Source: Massilia horti (GTDB lineage Bacteria; Pseudomonadota; Gammaproteobacteria; Burkholderiales; Burkholderiaceae_D). Taken from it: a stretch of DNA of 36,572 nt. Both the position numbers and the translations under genes were made by a program. The first letter of the stretch is position 1, and each line of letters starts with the position of its first letter. The notes below the pieces were generated by a model that saw only the letters and a program-made list of their open reading frames with translations, searched no databases and had not been told where the DNA came from. Below are positions 24,928-33,345 of this stretch, piece after piece. The DNA lies in contig NZ_SPUM01000069.1 in the NCBI RefSeq assembly GCF_004614195.1, forward strand, positions 1-36,572, in the 5' to 3' direction.

Positions 24928-25560
24928 TCAGGACGATGCGACCGCATCCGACGGTGCCGCCAGCGAGACCGTGTCACCCTTTGGCATGCCTTCATTTTTC
25001 CAGCGATCGAACTCGGCCTGAATGAGTGCATGGGTTTTCTGGCTAATTTCCGGCAAACTCCCGCCGAGAAAGTCTTGCGCGTCCTGGAAGCCTTTTTCCA
25101 CTGCGGCGCGAATGGCATCGAACTTGGACGGATCGGCGCCGATGACCGCTTTGGCAAAGCTCAGGATGCGTTCGGCGGTTTTTTCCGCGCTAAACTCGCC
25201 GCCATCCGCAATGGCTGCCTTGGCGGCCTCGATTGTGGCAGGATCCGCGCTCAGCTGCTGTTCGCCGCCGGCCACCTTGGCAAAGTTCAGCCCTTGCTGC
25301 TCCACCAGCGACCGAATCAGGTCGATGACCGCTTGCGCCTTGCGGTCGGATTCCTCGAGCATTTTTGCAAGATCGGACTGCGCGACCTTGCTGCTGCGTG
25401 GGTCGGCATACGTTAGCGGCTGCGCCTGCTGCTCGCCCAAGGTCACTTTGTCCTGGACCGGGAACTCCGTTTCTTCTCTCGCGCCGGTGACCGCCGGTTG
25501 CGCCCTGCCGGCCGGGAGCGTCGCTCCCTGCCGGGTGACGCCGGAAACATTCAGGCTCAT
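24928..25560 (-). CDS. Uncharacterised protein, 210 aa
   Basis: A 210-residue, mostly hydrophilic and alpha-helical protein with no signal peptide or membrane segment. It begins MSLNVSGVTRQGATLPAGRA, a low-complexity start. The middle has helices rich in Ala, Lys and Glu (SDLAKMLEESDRKAQAVIDL), and the later part carries AVEKGFQDAQDFLGGSLPEI. A GGAG SD precedes the ATG. The later half is reminiscent of DUF5610-type proteins, but I cannot confirm it. It occupies a unit of its own between tRNA remnants E and F. Confidence 0.7.
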   Translation of the reverse strand: MSLNVSGVTRQGATLPAGRAQPAVTGAREETEFPVQDKVTLGEQQAQPLTYADPRSSKVAQSDLAKMLEESDRKAQAVIDLIRSLVEQQGLNFAKVAGGEQQLSADPATIEAAKAAIADGGEFSAEKTAERILSFAKAVIGADPSKFDAIRAAVEKGFQDAQDFLGGSLPEISQKTHALIQAEFDRWKNEGMPKGDTVSLAAPSDAVASS

Positions 25561-25723
25561 GAGCGCTCCTCATTAGTTGATAACACGGACACCCCTGGCA
25601 ATGTGCAAGCAGCCCACATGGGTCCATGCCGGCTTTCACTGCCCCTGATTGTCAATATCGGACAACGAATCAAAAACTGAAGGTGCTTGGAAAAATATTG
25701 ATAGAACGGCGAGTGCGGCAGCC

Positions 25724-25752
25724 CGGTGGTTCGGTTCCGCCCCCGGCCACCA
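25724..25752 (+). pseudogene. tRNA-Phe 3' remnant (copy F)
   Basis: Twenty-nine nt corresponding to tRNA-Phe bases 48-76 including CCA, with two substitutions (A58 to G and one G to C in the acceptor strand). Sequence upstream is not recognisably tRNA. It is followed 12 bp later by hairpin F. Confidence 0.85.
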
Positions 25753-25764
25753 ACGCTTCAAAGC

Positions 25765-25796
25765 AAAAACGCCAACCCTTGCAGGTTGGCGTTTTT
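25765..25796. terminator. Module hairpin F
   Basis: AAAAACGCCAACC and GGTTGGCGTTTTT form a 13-bp stem around CTTGCA. It lies 34 bp beyond the 3' end of the minus-strand lipoprotein gene and probably terminates it. Confidence 0.85.
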
Positions 25797-25830
25797 GTTC
25801 ATGCGGATAGAAAGTCTGTTTCGTAGCGGT

Positions 25831-27462
25831 CTATTTAAGGTTGATCGCGACGATCTTCGACGGACCTTTGATATACAAGATGCCGTTGGCCGACAACGCC
25901 AGCTTCCCCGCGGCCTGGTAGCTCCACACCTTCGCGTGGGTGGTGCGGTCGATGGCGTAGGTGGTGGTGGTCGTGCTGACGAAGACGAGATTCTTGGTCA
26001 ACAGCACATCGCTGTCGAACGTGGGATCACTGGCCGGCGCCGCCCAGCTCCACTCGATACCGCCATCGGACTCCCTCCGCACTTCCAACTGCTTGGTTGT
26101 GTTGTTCGCAGCAAATAGATAGCCGTCGGCGTACGCGGGGTTACCCGGGAAGATACCTTTGGCGCTCCAACGCACCGAGTTGTTGATGGTATCGAAGGCG
26201 ACGATGCCGTTTTCCGGATTGCTCAGGTTGCCCGCGTAGACGATGCCACCGCTGCCGACCACAGGTGCGCCGCCAACATTGTAGCCGTTCCATGTGTAAA
26301 GCGGATCAGCGATCGTCGCTTGTACCGTGCCGGTGAGCGGCTCCTGCACCCGCAGGCGGCCCGCCATATATGTGTACATATTTTGGTTATCAAACGCCGG
26401 CGTCCAGCCATCGTACTGATCCAACCTGAAAAAATAGTTCTGGGCCCCCGTCGCCGCACTGAACGAGTACAGCCCGCCATAGGTGCCGCCGTCCGTATAG
26501 ACATTTTCATTGAACACGGTCGGAGCCAGATAGTGCTCCCACTGCGAGCTCATCTGCGTTTTAAACAACCGGGTACCGGTCGCCGCATCGAATCCAAACA
26601 TCGCCGTTGATTGTTGCGAGCCGGCCGACGCAAACACCCGTCCGTTCGCATACGCAGGCGGATTGGTCGATGGGTAAGTCAGGTCCTGGAATGAATAGCT
26701 CCAGAGTTTGGCGCCATCGGCTTCGCTATAGGCCGTGATTGACGGATCGCTCGGACCAAAAGAGGTGCCATTGGTCACATACAATCGTCCGGCGCCTGTG
26801 GCGATCGTGGACAGTACGATCTGGGTACCGCCGATGGCCGGCGCATTTAGCTTCCAGCGCGCAGTGAAGGCGCTCGGATTGAGGGTGACAGGCACGTAGC
26901 CGTTATGCTGGGCATTCGCCTGGAACGTTCCCCAGTCCGGGGCGCCAGCAAGCGCAGCCAGCGGGCTTTGGTTGTACGCTTGCACTCCCCCTTCCGGCGC
27001 AAGCACTTCGACCGAGTACGGCAACTTGAACGGCGCACCAGCCAGTTGCGCGTTGCAGTTGGGATCGTTGCAGACGTTGAATGTGATATTGCCAGTATAA
27101 ACACCCGGCTTGGCCGTCGCCGACGTCTTGATCTGCACGCTAATGCTACCGTCGCTTTGCTGGGTAGTCGTAATCTTTGGGTCGATCACATCCGCGTCCG
27201 GCACCAACTTCAAGTAAGCAATCCCTACAAAAGGCACCGTCTGTTTCGCCGTCAGGCTGACATTAACGGGATAACCGGCAACCCAACTGGCCGTCACGGT
27301 GGCCGGGCTCAGGGTATAGGGAGGCGGAACCTCGACGGGCGGCGGCGGCGGCGGCGGGGGCGGCGGGGGAGTTGTACTGCTTCCGCCGGACCCGCCACCG
27401 CAGGAGATGAGCGCCAGTGCAAAAGCAATGGCAAGTGTGATCCTTCCAGGTTTGATTGTCAT
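25831..27462 (-). CDS. Lipoprotein with PQQ-like beta-propeller repeats
   Basis: A 543-residue lipoprotein. Signal peptide and lipobox ALISC are at about 17-21, followed by a Gly/Ser run and eleven consecutive prolines (about 32-42). An Ig-like or putative carbohydrate-binding region is at about 50-155. The rest is a beta-propeller of repeats like AYSEADGAKLWSYSFQD and GFDAATGTRLFKTQ, resembling PQQ/BamB-type propellers. There is no sign of dehydrogenase catalytic residues, so an assembly or binding role is more likely than PQQ enzyme activity. Its 5' side faces the OMP gene across 323 bp. Confidence 0.8.
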   Translation of the reverse strand: MTIKPGRITLAIAFALALISCGGGSGGSSTTPPPPPPPPPPPVEVPPPYTLSPATVTASWVAGYPVNVSLTAKQTVPFVGIAYLKLVPDADVIDPKITTTQQSDGSISVQIKTSATAKPGVYTGNITFNVCNDPNCNAQLAGAPFKLPYSVEVLAPEGGVQAYNQSPLAALAGAPDWGTFQANAQHNGYVPVTLNPSAFTARWKLNAPAIGGTQIVLSTIATGAGRLYVTNGTSFGPSDPSITAYSEADGAKLWSYSFQDLTYPSTNPPAYANGRVFASAGSQQSTAMFGFDAATGTRLFKTQMSSQWEHYLAPTVFNENVYTDGGTYGGLYSFSAATGAQNYFFRLDQYDGWTPAFDNQNMYTYMAGRLRVQEPLTGTVQATIADPLYTWNGYNVGGAPVVGSGGIVYAGNLSNPENGIVAFDTINNSVRWSAKGIFPGNPAYADGYLFAANNTTKQLEVRRESDGGIEWSWAAPASDPTFDSDVLLTKNLVFVSTTTTTYAIDRTTHAKVWSYQAAGKLALSANGILYIKGPSKIVAINLK

Positions 27463-27785
27463 CCCAATGAACTCGTTGTGGTAAGTAAAATTTTTTTACA
27501 TTCTAAATTGGGAATGATAGTAATGCAGCTTCCCACTTCGATTCTCGCGCTTTGTCATTTCGTTGCGCCAACAATTCGCCCTCCTCCAGGTTTTTCCAAC
27601 GCCGACTCCCGCCAGTAGGGGTTTTCGTTTTCCAGCACCCGCGATTTGTTGGACGGTCTATTTCCCATGTCCGGAACGCCAGCGCGTACTCCCGTAACAA
27701 TTATTTGTGAATTCTTATTGCATTTAGTTGCCTTGTGGCAATTTTATATATACACTGCGGCCTCCTATTGACTACCAGTATTCAC
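27463..27785. other. Intergenic region without a gene, divergent promoters
   Basis: 323 bp between two divergent genes. It is AT-rich at both ends. It contains GTAAAATTTTTTTAC (27486-27500), a short dyad near the lipoprotein start. It also contains the dyad TTGCC-TTGT-GGCAA (27728-27741) just before TATACA (27749-27754) on the OMP side. A segment around 27596-27628 vaguely resembles a decayed module hairpin. The middle holds no convincing ORF. Confidence 0.5.
27728..27754 (+). promoter_or_regulatory. Putative promoter with dyad for the OMP gene
   Basis: Dyad TTGCC-TTGT-GGCAA (27728-27741) overlaps the -35 zone, with TATACA (27749-27754) as -10. A regulator bound at the dyad would cover the promoter. 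Spacing of the -35 is not ideal. Confidence 0.35.
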
Positions 27786-28376
27786 ATGAAAAAGATTGTA
27801 TTTGCCCTGGCCGCCATTTTTGCAACGGTCGGTACCGCCCAGGCTCAAAACGTCGCGGCAGCACCGGCACAGAAGCCGTTGCGCTTCGTCGTGGGCTTGG
27901 GTGGAAGCTTCGGCGGCGACGAACTCGCGACCGTCGACTACACGAACGGCATCAGCCAAAAGATCACGGCCGGCAACGGTGTGTATCTCACCGCCGGTGC
28001 GGATTACCGCGTAAGTCCCGAGTTTTCGATCCAGGGCACCCTTAACTTCCACGTGAACGACACCAACGCCAGCAACGGCAGTGTCAAGTTCCAGCGCTTC
28101 CCCATCGAAGTTCTCGGCTATTACCACGTCAACGACCAACTGCGCATTGGCGGCGGCGTGCGCTACACCAGCAGCCCGAAACTGAGCAGCAGCGGCGTCG
28201 CGGCAGGCCTGGACGTCAAGTTCGACGACACCACCAGCGGTGTGGTGGAAGGAGAATACTTCTGGACCCCGAACTTCGGCATGAAGGTGCGATATGTGAA
28301 CGAAACGTTCAAGGCGCACGGCTATAAGGACACGAAAGCCAACCACTTCGGCATTTCCGGTAACTTCTATTTCTAA
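27786..28376 (+). CDS. Outer-membrane beta-barrel protein
   Basis: A 196-residue exported protein. The signal peptide is MKKIVFALAAIFATVGTAQA (residues 1-20). Alternating hydrophobic strands follow (LRFVVGLGGSFGG, GVYLTAGADYRV, IGGGVRYTSSP, FGMKVRYVNETF), and the protein ends FGISGNFYF with terminal Phe, the C-terminal signal of outer-membrane barrels. Size fits an eight-stranded OmpA/OmpW-like barrel without a periplasmic domain. Start at 27786 is chosen because the signal peptide begins there; the SD is not evident. tRNA remnant G begins 13 bp after the stop. Confidence 0.8.
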   Translation: MKKIVFALAAIFATVGTAQAQNVAAAPAQKPLRFVVGLGGSFGGDELATVDYTNGISQKITAGNGVYLTAGADYRVSPEFSIQGTLNFHVNDTNASNGSVKFQRFPIEVLGYYHVNDQLRIGGGVRYTSSPKLSSSGVAAGLDVKFDDTTSGVVEGEYFWTPNFGMKVRYVNETFKAHGYKDTKANHFGISGNFYF

Positions 28377-28389
28377 GTTTCGGAAATCT

Positions 28390-28403
28390 CGCCCCGGGCC
28401 ACC
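28390..28403 (+). pseudogene. tRNA-Phe 3' remnant (copy G1)
   Basis: Fourteen nt CGCCCCGGGCCACC match tRNA-Phe bases 62-75. Too short to call alone, but it sits at the same distance before a module hairpin as the other remnants, which makes homology likely. Confidence 0.65.
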
Positions 28404-28423
28404 GGGAATGTAGAAGCAAAAAC

Positions 28424-28449
28424 GCCAACCCATGCGGTTGGCTTTTTTT
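28424..28449 (+). terminator. Module hairpin G
   Basis: GCCAACC and GGTTGGC around CATGC followed by seven T. It is a shortened version of the module hairpin and would terminate the OMP gene. The preceding GAAGCAAAAAC is shared with hairpins D-F. Confidence 0.8.
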
Positions 28450-28472
28450 CGTTCTGCGGGAGATATCCTCGA

Positions 28473-28504
28473 TGTCAGTCGTTCGATTCCGCCGCAGCTT
28501 GCCA
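28473..28504 (+). pseudogene. Second decayed tRNA-Phe T-arm (copy G2)
   Basis: TGTCAGTCGTTCGATTCCGC and following bases align with tRNA-Phe from about base 45, keeping GTTCGATTCCGCC and then diverging. It lies about 25 bp after hairpin G, the reverse of the usual order, so it may be a second, older remnant. Confidence 0.6.
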
Positions 28505-28567
28505 TGGACGACGTCCTTAACCATTTCAGCTCGACGGATAAAGGTTAATGCGGCATTCTTATGGAGT

Positions 28568-28597
28568 TCATGACAAGCTGACGTCATCTCATGACAG
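28568..28597. promoter_or_regulatory. Paired direct repeats, candidate LytTR-regulator site
   Basis: TCATGACAA (28568-28576) and TCATGACAG (28589-28597) are direct repeats of eight identical bases, 21 bp apart start to start (9-bp units, 12-bp gap). LytTR regulators typically bind 9-bp direct repeats two helical turns apart. The palindrome TGACGTCA (28579-28586) lies between. The operon downstream encodes a LytTR regulator. Confidence 0.45.
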
Positions 28598-28684
28598 AAA
28601 ACGCGCCACACATCCCATCGACAGGCCGGCCGCGGCAAGCACGTCTACAGTGACTCCCCTCCAAACCACAACAACAGGATTTCC

Positions 28685-30070
28685 ATGAAAACGACGCTTA
28701 TTGGCTTGGCAGCGGTAGCTGTAATGGCGAACAATCCGGCGCGTGCCGAAGACGCCGAGGGTTACTGGAGCGGCACCATTGCCAATTCCCTCAAAGTCTT
28801 CGTTCAATTCAGCAAGCCAGCGGACGGGCCCTGGCAGGCGACTCTGTCCGTCCCCCAGCAAGGCCTGGTGACCAAGGTGGAGAACGTGGTGGTAACGCCG
28901 GATCAAGTCAGCTTCGCGCTGCCCAAGCTCAATGCCAGTTACGCGGCGCACTGGAACGTGCAGGATAAAGCCTGGGTCGGCACCTGGACCCAGGGCCGGT
29001 CCACACCATTGATATTCAAGCGCGCGGACCAGCAAGCGCTCGCTGCGCTCAATCCGAAGCGGCCGCAGGAGGAGCAGATCGCCGCCCGCGCGCCAATTTA
29101 CACCAGCAGCGAAGTCAGCTTCGCCAACGACGCCGCCAACGTCAAGCTGGCCGGCACCCTCACCGTCCCGCAGGGAACAGGTCCATTCCCGGCGGTGGTG
29201 CTGGTCCACGGCTCCGGTTCCCACACGCGCGACGAAGAAGTATTTGGCCACAAGGTCTTCCTGGTGCTGGCCGACCACCTTGCCCGCCAGGGCATCGCCG
29301 TGCTGCGCTACGACAAACGCGGCGTCGCCAAGTCCTCCGGCAACCTCAAGGACGCCACCACGCTGGACCTGGCCGCCGATGCCGAGGCGGCAGTCCGCTT
29401 CCTGCGCGGTCGCGCCGAAATCGACACCAAACGCGTCGGCCTCATCGGCCACTCGGAAGGCGGCCTCATCGCGCCGCTGCTGGCCTCGCGCGATCCGGCG
29501 CTCGGTTTCGTGGTCATGCTGGCCGGCCCCGGCGTGCGCGGCGATCGCCTGCTGGTAGAACAGGTGGCCCTGATGTCCAAGGCGCAGGGCGCGCCTGACG
29601 CGGCCGTCGCCAAGCAGCGCGCGCTCAATCAAGCCCTGTTCGCCGCCTTCGTCGCGGAACCGAAACTGGAAGACGCAACGAACAAGGCCGCCCTCATCTT
29701 GGACGAAGCCGAACGCAAAGGCGACGTGCCCGCCGGCCAGGGCAAGGTGCTGCTGCAACGCTACGCGACACCGTGGTTCCACGCCCTGCTCCGCTATGAC
29801 CCGGCTCCCGTGCTGCAGGCCGTCCAGCAGCCCATCCTGGTATTGAACGGCGAGCTCGATCTGCAGGTGCCGGCCGCCATGGATTTGTCCGCGATCCGCG
29901 CCGCGCTGCAAGGCAATCCGCGTGCCGTCGTGAAGGAAATGCCGAAGTTGAACCACCTGTTCCAGACCGCCAGGACCGGCTCGGGCGCCGAGTACGCCGA
30001 GATCGAGGAGACGATGGCACCGATCGCGCTATCCGCGATCAGCGACTGGATCATCGCGACGGCCAGGTAG
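28685..30070 (+). CDS. Exported alpha/beta hydrolase
   Basis: A 461-residue exported enzyme. The signal peptide is about 1-21 (to ARAEDAEG). An N-terminal beta domain (about 22-125) is followed by an alpha/beta hydrolase fold: LVHGSGSHTRDEE (oxyanion loop), YDKRGVAKSSG, nucleophile Ser in LIGHSEGGLIAP, Asp in VLNGELDLQV and His in KLNHLFQTA. The fold resembles S9-peptidase-related or dienelactone-type hydrolases; the substrate is unknown. CAGGA precedes the ATG. Only 3 bp separate it from the kinase gene, so the three genes are one operon and the hydrolase may act in the same signalling or cell-wall response. Confidence 0.85.
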   Translation: MKTTLIGLAAVAVMANNPARAEDAEGYWSGTIANSLKVFVQFSKPADGPWQATLSVPQQGLVTKVENVVVTPDQVSFALPKLNASYAAHWNVQDKAWVGTWTQGRSTPLIFKRADQQALAALNPKRPQEEQIAARAPIYTSSEVSFANDAANVKLAGTLTVPQGTGPFPAVVLVHGSGSHTRDEEVFGHKVFLVLADHLARQGIAVLRYDKRGVAKSSGNLKDATTLDLAADAEAAVRFLRGRAEIDTKRVGLIGHSEGGLIAPLLASRDPALGFVVMLAGPGVRGDRLLVEQVALMSKAQGAPDAAVAKQRALNQALFAAFVAEPKLEDATNKAALILDEAERKGDVPAGQGKVLLQRYATPWFHALLRYDPAPVLQAVQQPILVLNGELDLQVPAAMDLSAIRAALQGNPRAVVKEMPKLNHLFQTARTGSGAEYAEIEETMAPIALSAISDWIIATAR

Positions 30071-30073
30071 GTC

Positions 30074-31306
30074 ATGCAAGACACAGCCCATCCACCGGCC
30101 GGCGCTGACCGGCCGCTCCCGCACAGCATGGCAAACAAGCTGGCCGGCTGGGCCAGCGTCGCGCGCCAGTATCCGATCTTCAGCAGAACCTGGTTCAGCT
30201 ACCGCATGCGTTCCTTTATTGCGCCGATGGTCGTGCTGGCGCTGTTCCTGGCGCTCGTCGCCGCGCTCGCGCGCACGGACCCGAACGCGGCAGGCTTGAA
30301 TGTCGCACTGTTGTCGACCTGGCTGGTGATGGCGCTCGCCCTGTCGTTGGGACGCGCGCTGGCAGTGCTCGTATGCAGGCAAAAATGGACGGCGCCGCGC
30401 GAGGCGGCCGGCATCGTGTGCGCACTGCTGTTCGGTGTCCTGGTGACGCTGCCGCTGACGCCCTTCACTAAAACCGATAAGCCAGCAGCCCCGGGGCACG
30501 TTGCGACCGAACATGAGATCGAACAGGCACGCGAAAACCGCCTGTACAATCTGGCCTTCTGGTTGCCCGCGCTCATGTGGCTGGGCGGTGGCCTCGATCT
30601 GGTGGCCTATTTCAAGCAGCGCCGCATGCTGCGCGAGGCCCGGTTGCTCGAACAGGTTGAACGCTACAAGGACGAGCGCAACGAAGTGGAGATGCGGCTG
30701 TCCGTGCTGTCCAGCCAGATCGAGCCGCACTTCCTGTTCAACACTTTGTCGGGGGTGCGCGCGGCCATGCTGTCCGACCCGGCCCGGGGCATCGTGATGA
30801 TCGACCACCTCGTCGACTACCTGCGCTCGACGATACCGCAACTGCGCGCCGACCGCACCCATCTGTTCGTCGCGCTCGGTTCGCAGCTCGATTCGGCGCA
30901 AGCCTATCTGGGCGTCATCCAGGCGCGCCTGCCGCGGCTGAGTTTTTGCATCGAGTGCCCGGCCGAGCTGCGCGATCTTGCCATTCCGCCGCTGATGCTC
31001 ATTTCCCTCGTCGAAAACGCCGTCAAGCACGGCATCGAACTAAAGAAAGGTCCCGGAATGATACGAGTGGCAGCCGCGCGCGCCAATGTTGGCGGCGCGC
31101 AGGTGCTGGAACTGTCGGTCGCGGACGACGGCGTCGGATTCGGCGCGGCGGCGGCCGGCAGCGGCATTGGCCTGACTAATATCCGCGAACGCCTGAAGCA
31201 CCTGTATGGCGGCGATGCCGCGCTGACCCTGCGCGCCGGCGACACGGGCGGGGTTGTCGCCACCATCGCCCTGCCCATTCGCGCCATGCCGAAAGAAGGC
31301 GCCTGA
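30074..31306 (+). CDS. LytS/YpdA-type sensor histidine kinase
   Basis: A 410-residue membrane kinase. Four hydrophobic helices lie at about 47-66, 77-100, 111-128 and 158-180, then a coiled linker to 210. The His_kinase domain has the phospho-acceptor H219 in SSQIEPHFLFNTL. The C-terminal ATPase domain has N-box LISLVENAVKHGIELKKG and G-box DDGVGFGAA / GIGLTNIRERL. There is no large extracytoplasmic domain, so the signal may be sensed in the membrane. It is followed by its LytTR partner with one base between. Confidence 0.92.
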   Translation: MQDTAHPPAGADRPLPHSMANKLAGWASVARQYPIFSRTWFSYRMRSFIAPMVVLALFLALVAALARTDPNAAGLNVALLSTWLVMALALSLGRALAVLVCRQKWTAPREAAGIVCALLFGVLVTLPLTPFTKTDKPAAPGHVATEHEIEQARENRLYNLAFWLPALMWLGGGLDLVAYFKQRRMLREARLLEQVERYKDERNEVEMRLSVLSSQIEPHFLFNTLSGVRAAMLSDPARGIVMIDHLVDYLRSTIPQLRADRTHLFVALGSQLDSAQAYLGVIQARLPRLSFCIECPAELRDLAIPPLMLISLVENAVKHGIELKKGPGMIRVAAARANVGGAQVLELSVADDGVGFGAAAAGSGIGLTNIRERLKHLYGGDAALTLRAGDTGGVVATIALPIRAMPKEGA

Positions 31307-31307
31307 C

Positions 31308-32078
31308 ATGCCGACCGCTATCATCGCCGACGACGAGGACCTGCAGCGCAATGAACTGCGGCGCCTGCTCGAACAGGTCTGGCCCGAACTGGAGATCGTC
31401 GCCTGCTGCGAAGATGGCAGCGACACGCTCGATGCAATCGCCCGGCTGCGCCCCGATGTGGCCTTCCTCGATATCCGCATGCCCGGAATCAGCGGACTGG
31501 ACGTCGCCAGCGCCAGCGCAGGTGCCTGCCACATCGTCTTCACCACCGCCTACGACAGCCACGCGATCGAAGCCTTCGGCCTGGGCGTCGTGGATTATCT
31601 GCTCAAGCCTCTCACGCAGGAACGGCTGCAGCGGACCGTCGCGCGCCTGCGCGAGTCCATGGCAAGCGCTGTGGGCGGAGCGGACCTGCTTAAGGCGATG
31701 ACCGAACTTGAACGTCGTCTTCGCGCGGCTGCGCAGGAAGAGCGCATCCGCTGGATCAGCACAACTTCAAGCAGCACGATCAAGATTTTCCCGATCGATG
31801 AAGTACTCTTCTTTGAATCCGATTCACGCTATACGCGAGTGGTCAGCCCTACCGACGAGGGCTTGGTTCGCAAGCCACTCAAGGAACTGCAAGCGGGCCT
31901 GGACCCGGATCAGTTCTGGCAAATCCACCGCGGCACGCTGGTGTCCGTGCGCGCCATCGCCCGTGCGCGCCGCGATGAGTTGGGCAACATCACGGTCGAA
32001 CTGCGCGGGCATCCGGGACGGTTGAAGGTCAGCCAGACCTATGCGTGGCGCTTCCGGGGTGAAGTATTCTTTCGATGA
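31308..32078 (+). CDS. LytTR-family response regulator
   Basis: A 256-residue two-domain regulator. The receiver (1-120) has acidic residues in ADDED, phospho-acceptor D55 in VAFLDIRMPG, Thr in VFTTAYD and Lys in YLLKPL. The LytTR DNA-binding domain (about 155-256) includes the typical IDEVLFFESDSRYTRV, IHRGTLVSVRAIARARR and GRLKVSQTYAWRFR. ATG 31308 is chosen one base after the kinase stop; a longer frame inside the kinase gene is not needed. Partner of the adjacent LytS kinase. It may bind the direct repeats at 28568-28597. Confidence 0.94.
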   Translation: MPTAIIADDEDLQRNELRRLLEQVWPELEIVACCEDGSDTLDAIARLRPDVAFLDIRMPGISGLDVASASAGACHIVFTTAYDSHAIEAFGLGVVDYLLKPLTQERLQRTVARLRESMASAVGGADLLKAMTELERRLRAAAQEERIRWISTTSSSTIKIFPIDEVLFFESDSRYTRVVSPTDEGLVRKPLKELQAGLDPDQFWQIHRGTLVSVRAIARARRDELGNITVELRGHPGRLKVSQTYAWRFRGEVFFR

Positions 32079-32114
32079 AACGGCACCCGACGAATAACAC
32101 TTCAGGACATACAA

Positions 32115-32444
32115 ATGTTTTCCTTAGCCAAGCTAAGTACACTGTTTTTCATTACGGCCGTTGCTGAAATTGTTGGATGCTACTTGCCCTGGCTGGTGCT
32201 AAAACAGGGCAAGACGCCATGGCTCCTGCTGCCGGCGGCCGCATCACTGGCCTTGTTTGCCTGGTTGCTTACCTTGCATCCGACTGCCGCTGGTCGAACC
32301 TATGCCGCATACGGTGGGATGTATATTGCGGTTGCGCTCCTTTGGCTGCGTTTTGTCGACGGCGTGGCCTTGACCCGCTGGGATGTGACAGGAGCGGCCA
32401 TTGCGCTGGTAGGTATGGGAATCATTGCCCTGCAGCCAAATTGA
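32115..32444 (+). CDS. YnfA family small membrane protein (UPF0060)
   Basis: A 109-residue inner-membrane protein with four helices matching the YnfA family: [16 protein letters not shown], the [19 protein letters not shown] segment, [20 protein letters not shown] and a final [13 protein letters not shown]. The family resembles the small multidrug resistance fold. It lies 36 bp after the LytTR gene, perhaps in the same transcript. The last 23 bases overlap the antisense P450 remnant. Confidence 0.9.
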   Translation: MFSLAKLSTLFFITAVAEIVGCYLPWLVLKQGKTPWLLLPAAASLALFAWLLTLHPTAAGRTYAAYGGMYIAVALLWLRFVDGVALTRWDVTGAAIALVGMGIIALQPN

Positions 32445-33345
32445 ACTGCCCTGTGAGCCTTAGCCGAAGCGGCGTCTTCGGCCGCAAGGTGATATGGAAC
32501 GCCGCCTCGGGCGCTGTCATTCCAACCGGTACCGCCACCGCGAAGCGCTGCAAGAACATCGCTGCGACAACCGTCATCTCGGCCATCGCCAGATGCTGCC
32601 CCAGGCACACGCGCGGGCCGGTGCCGAACGGCATGAAGGCGCCACGCGGAATGTCCGATCCCCCGCTCGCAAAACGCTCCGGACGAAAAACGTGCGGGTC
32701 CGGAAACCACCTTGGATCGTGCTGTAGTCGTTGCACTGGTATGGAAAAAATCGTTCGGGCGGGCAGTTGCCAGCCTCCCAGCGTGATCGGACGAATGGAC
32801 CGACGTGTCATGAGCATTGGCGCAGCCGGATACAGGCGTAGCGTTTCCTGCAGCGTCTGAACGAGATAGGTGAGCGAAGGCAGATCTTCCGCCATGGGCG
32901 CCCTGCCCCGCAGTACCGCCAGAACCTCTTGTCGCGCCGCCGCCTGAGCCGCTGGATTGGCGGCCATGCACCATGCCCACCAGGTCAAGGTGGCGGCCGA
33001 GGTCTCGTGCCCGGCAAGGAATGCGGTCATGCATTCATCGCGCACCGCTTTCAAAGGCCAGGACTGAGGATCTTCGCGGTGCAGTGCCAGTAATCGGCTG
33101 AGCAGATCATTGGGCCATGCGGTGGCCGCCACAGCGAGCCGTGCCTGGATATATTTGTCGATCAGCCGATTGAGAGCGTCGTTTGCCTGTCGCTTGGTCC
33201 GCTTCCACGGCATCCAATCGGGCCAGCTTGCCGGCCAATACATTTCGGCATTACCGGCAACGGATGAAACGTGGACGGCCTGTTGCGCAATGCGCGCGTC
33301 CTCGTCGAATTCGCGCCTGGGGATCGTGTGCCTGTCGGATTTCAT
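32422..33345 (-). pseudogene. Cytochrome P450, N-terminally truncated
   Basis: Retains the C-terminal two-thirds of a P450: I-helix AFLAGHETSAATLTWWAW, K-helix ETLRL (ExxR), the PERF region and the heme-binding FGTGPRVCLGQ with its Cys. Recognisable P450 sequence begins near EFDEDARI (about 33312 on the minus strand), so about 150-180 N-terminal residues, including the substrate-access part, are missing. The upstream codons (to 33423) are antisense to a LysR fragment and are not P450. A start at 33345 is nominal. A truncated P450 without the N-terminal domain is very unlikely to fold. Confidence 0.8.

Noticed and set aside
27523..27545. Possible Fur box near the lipoprotein gene
   Set aside because: Only about 11 of 19 positions fit by eye; too weak.
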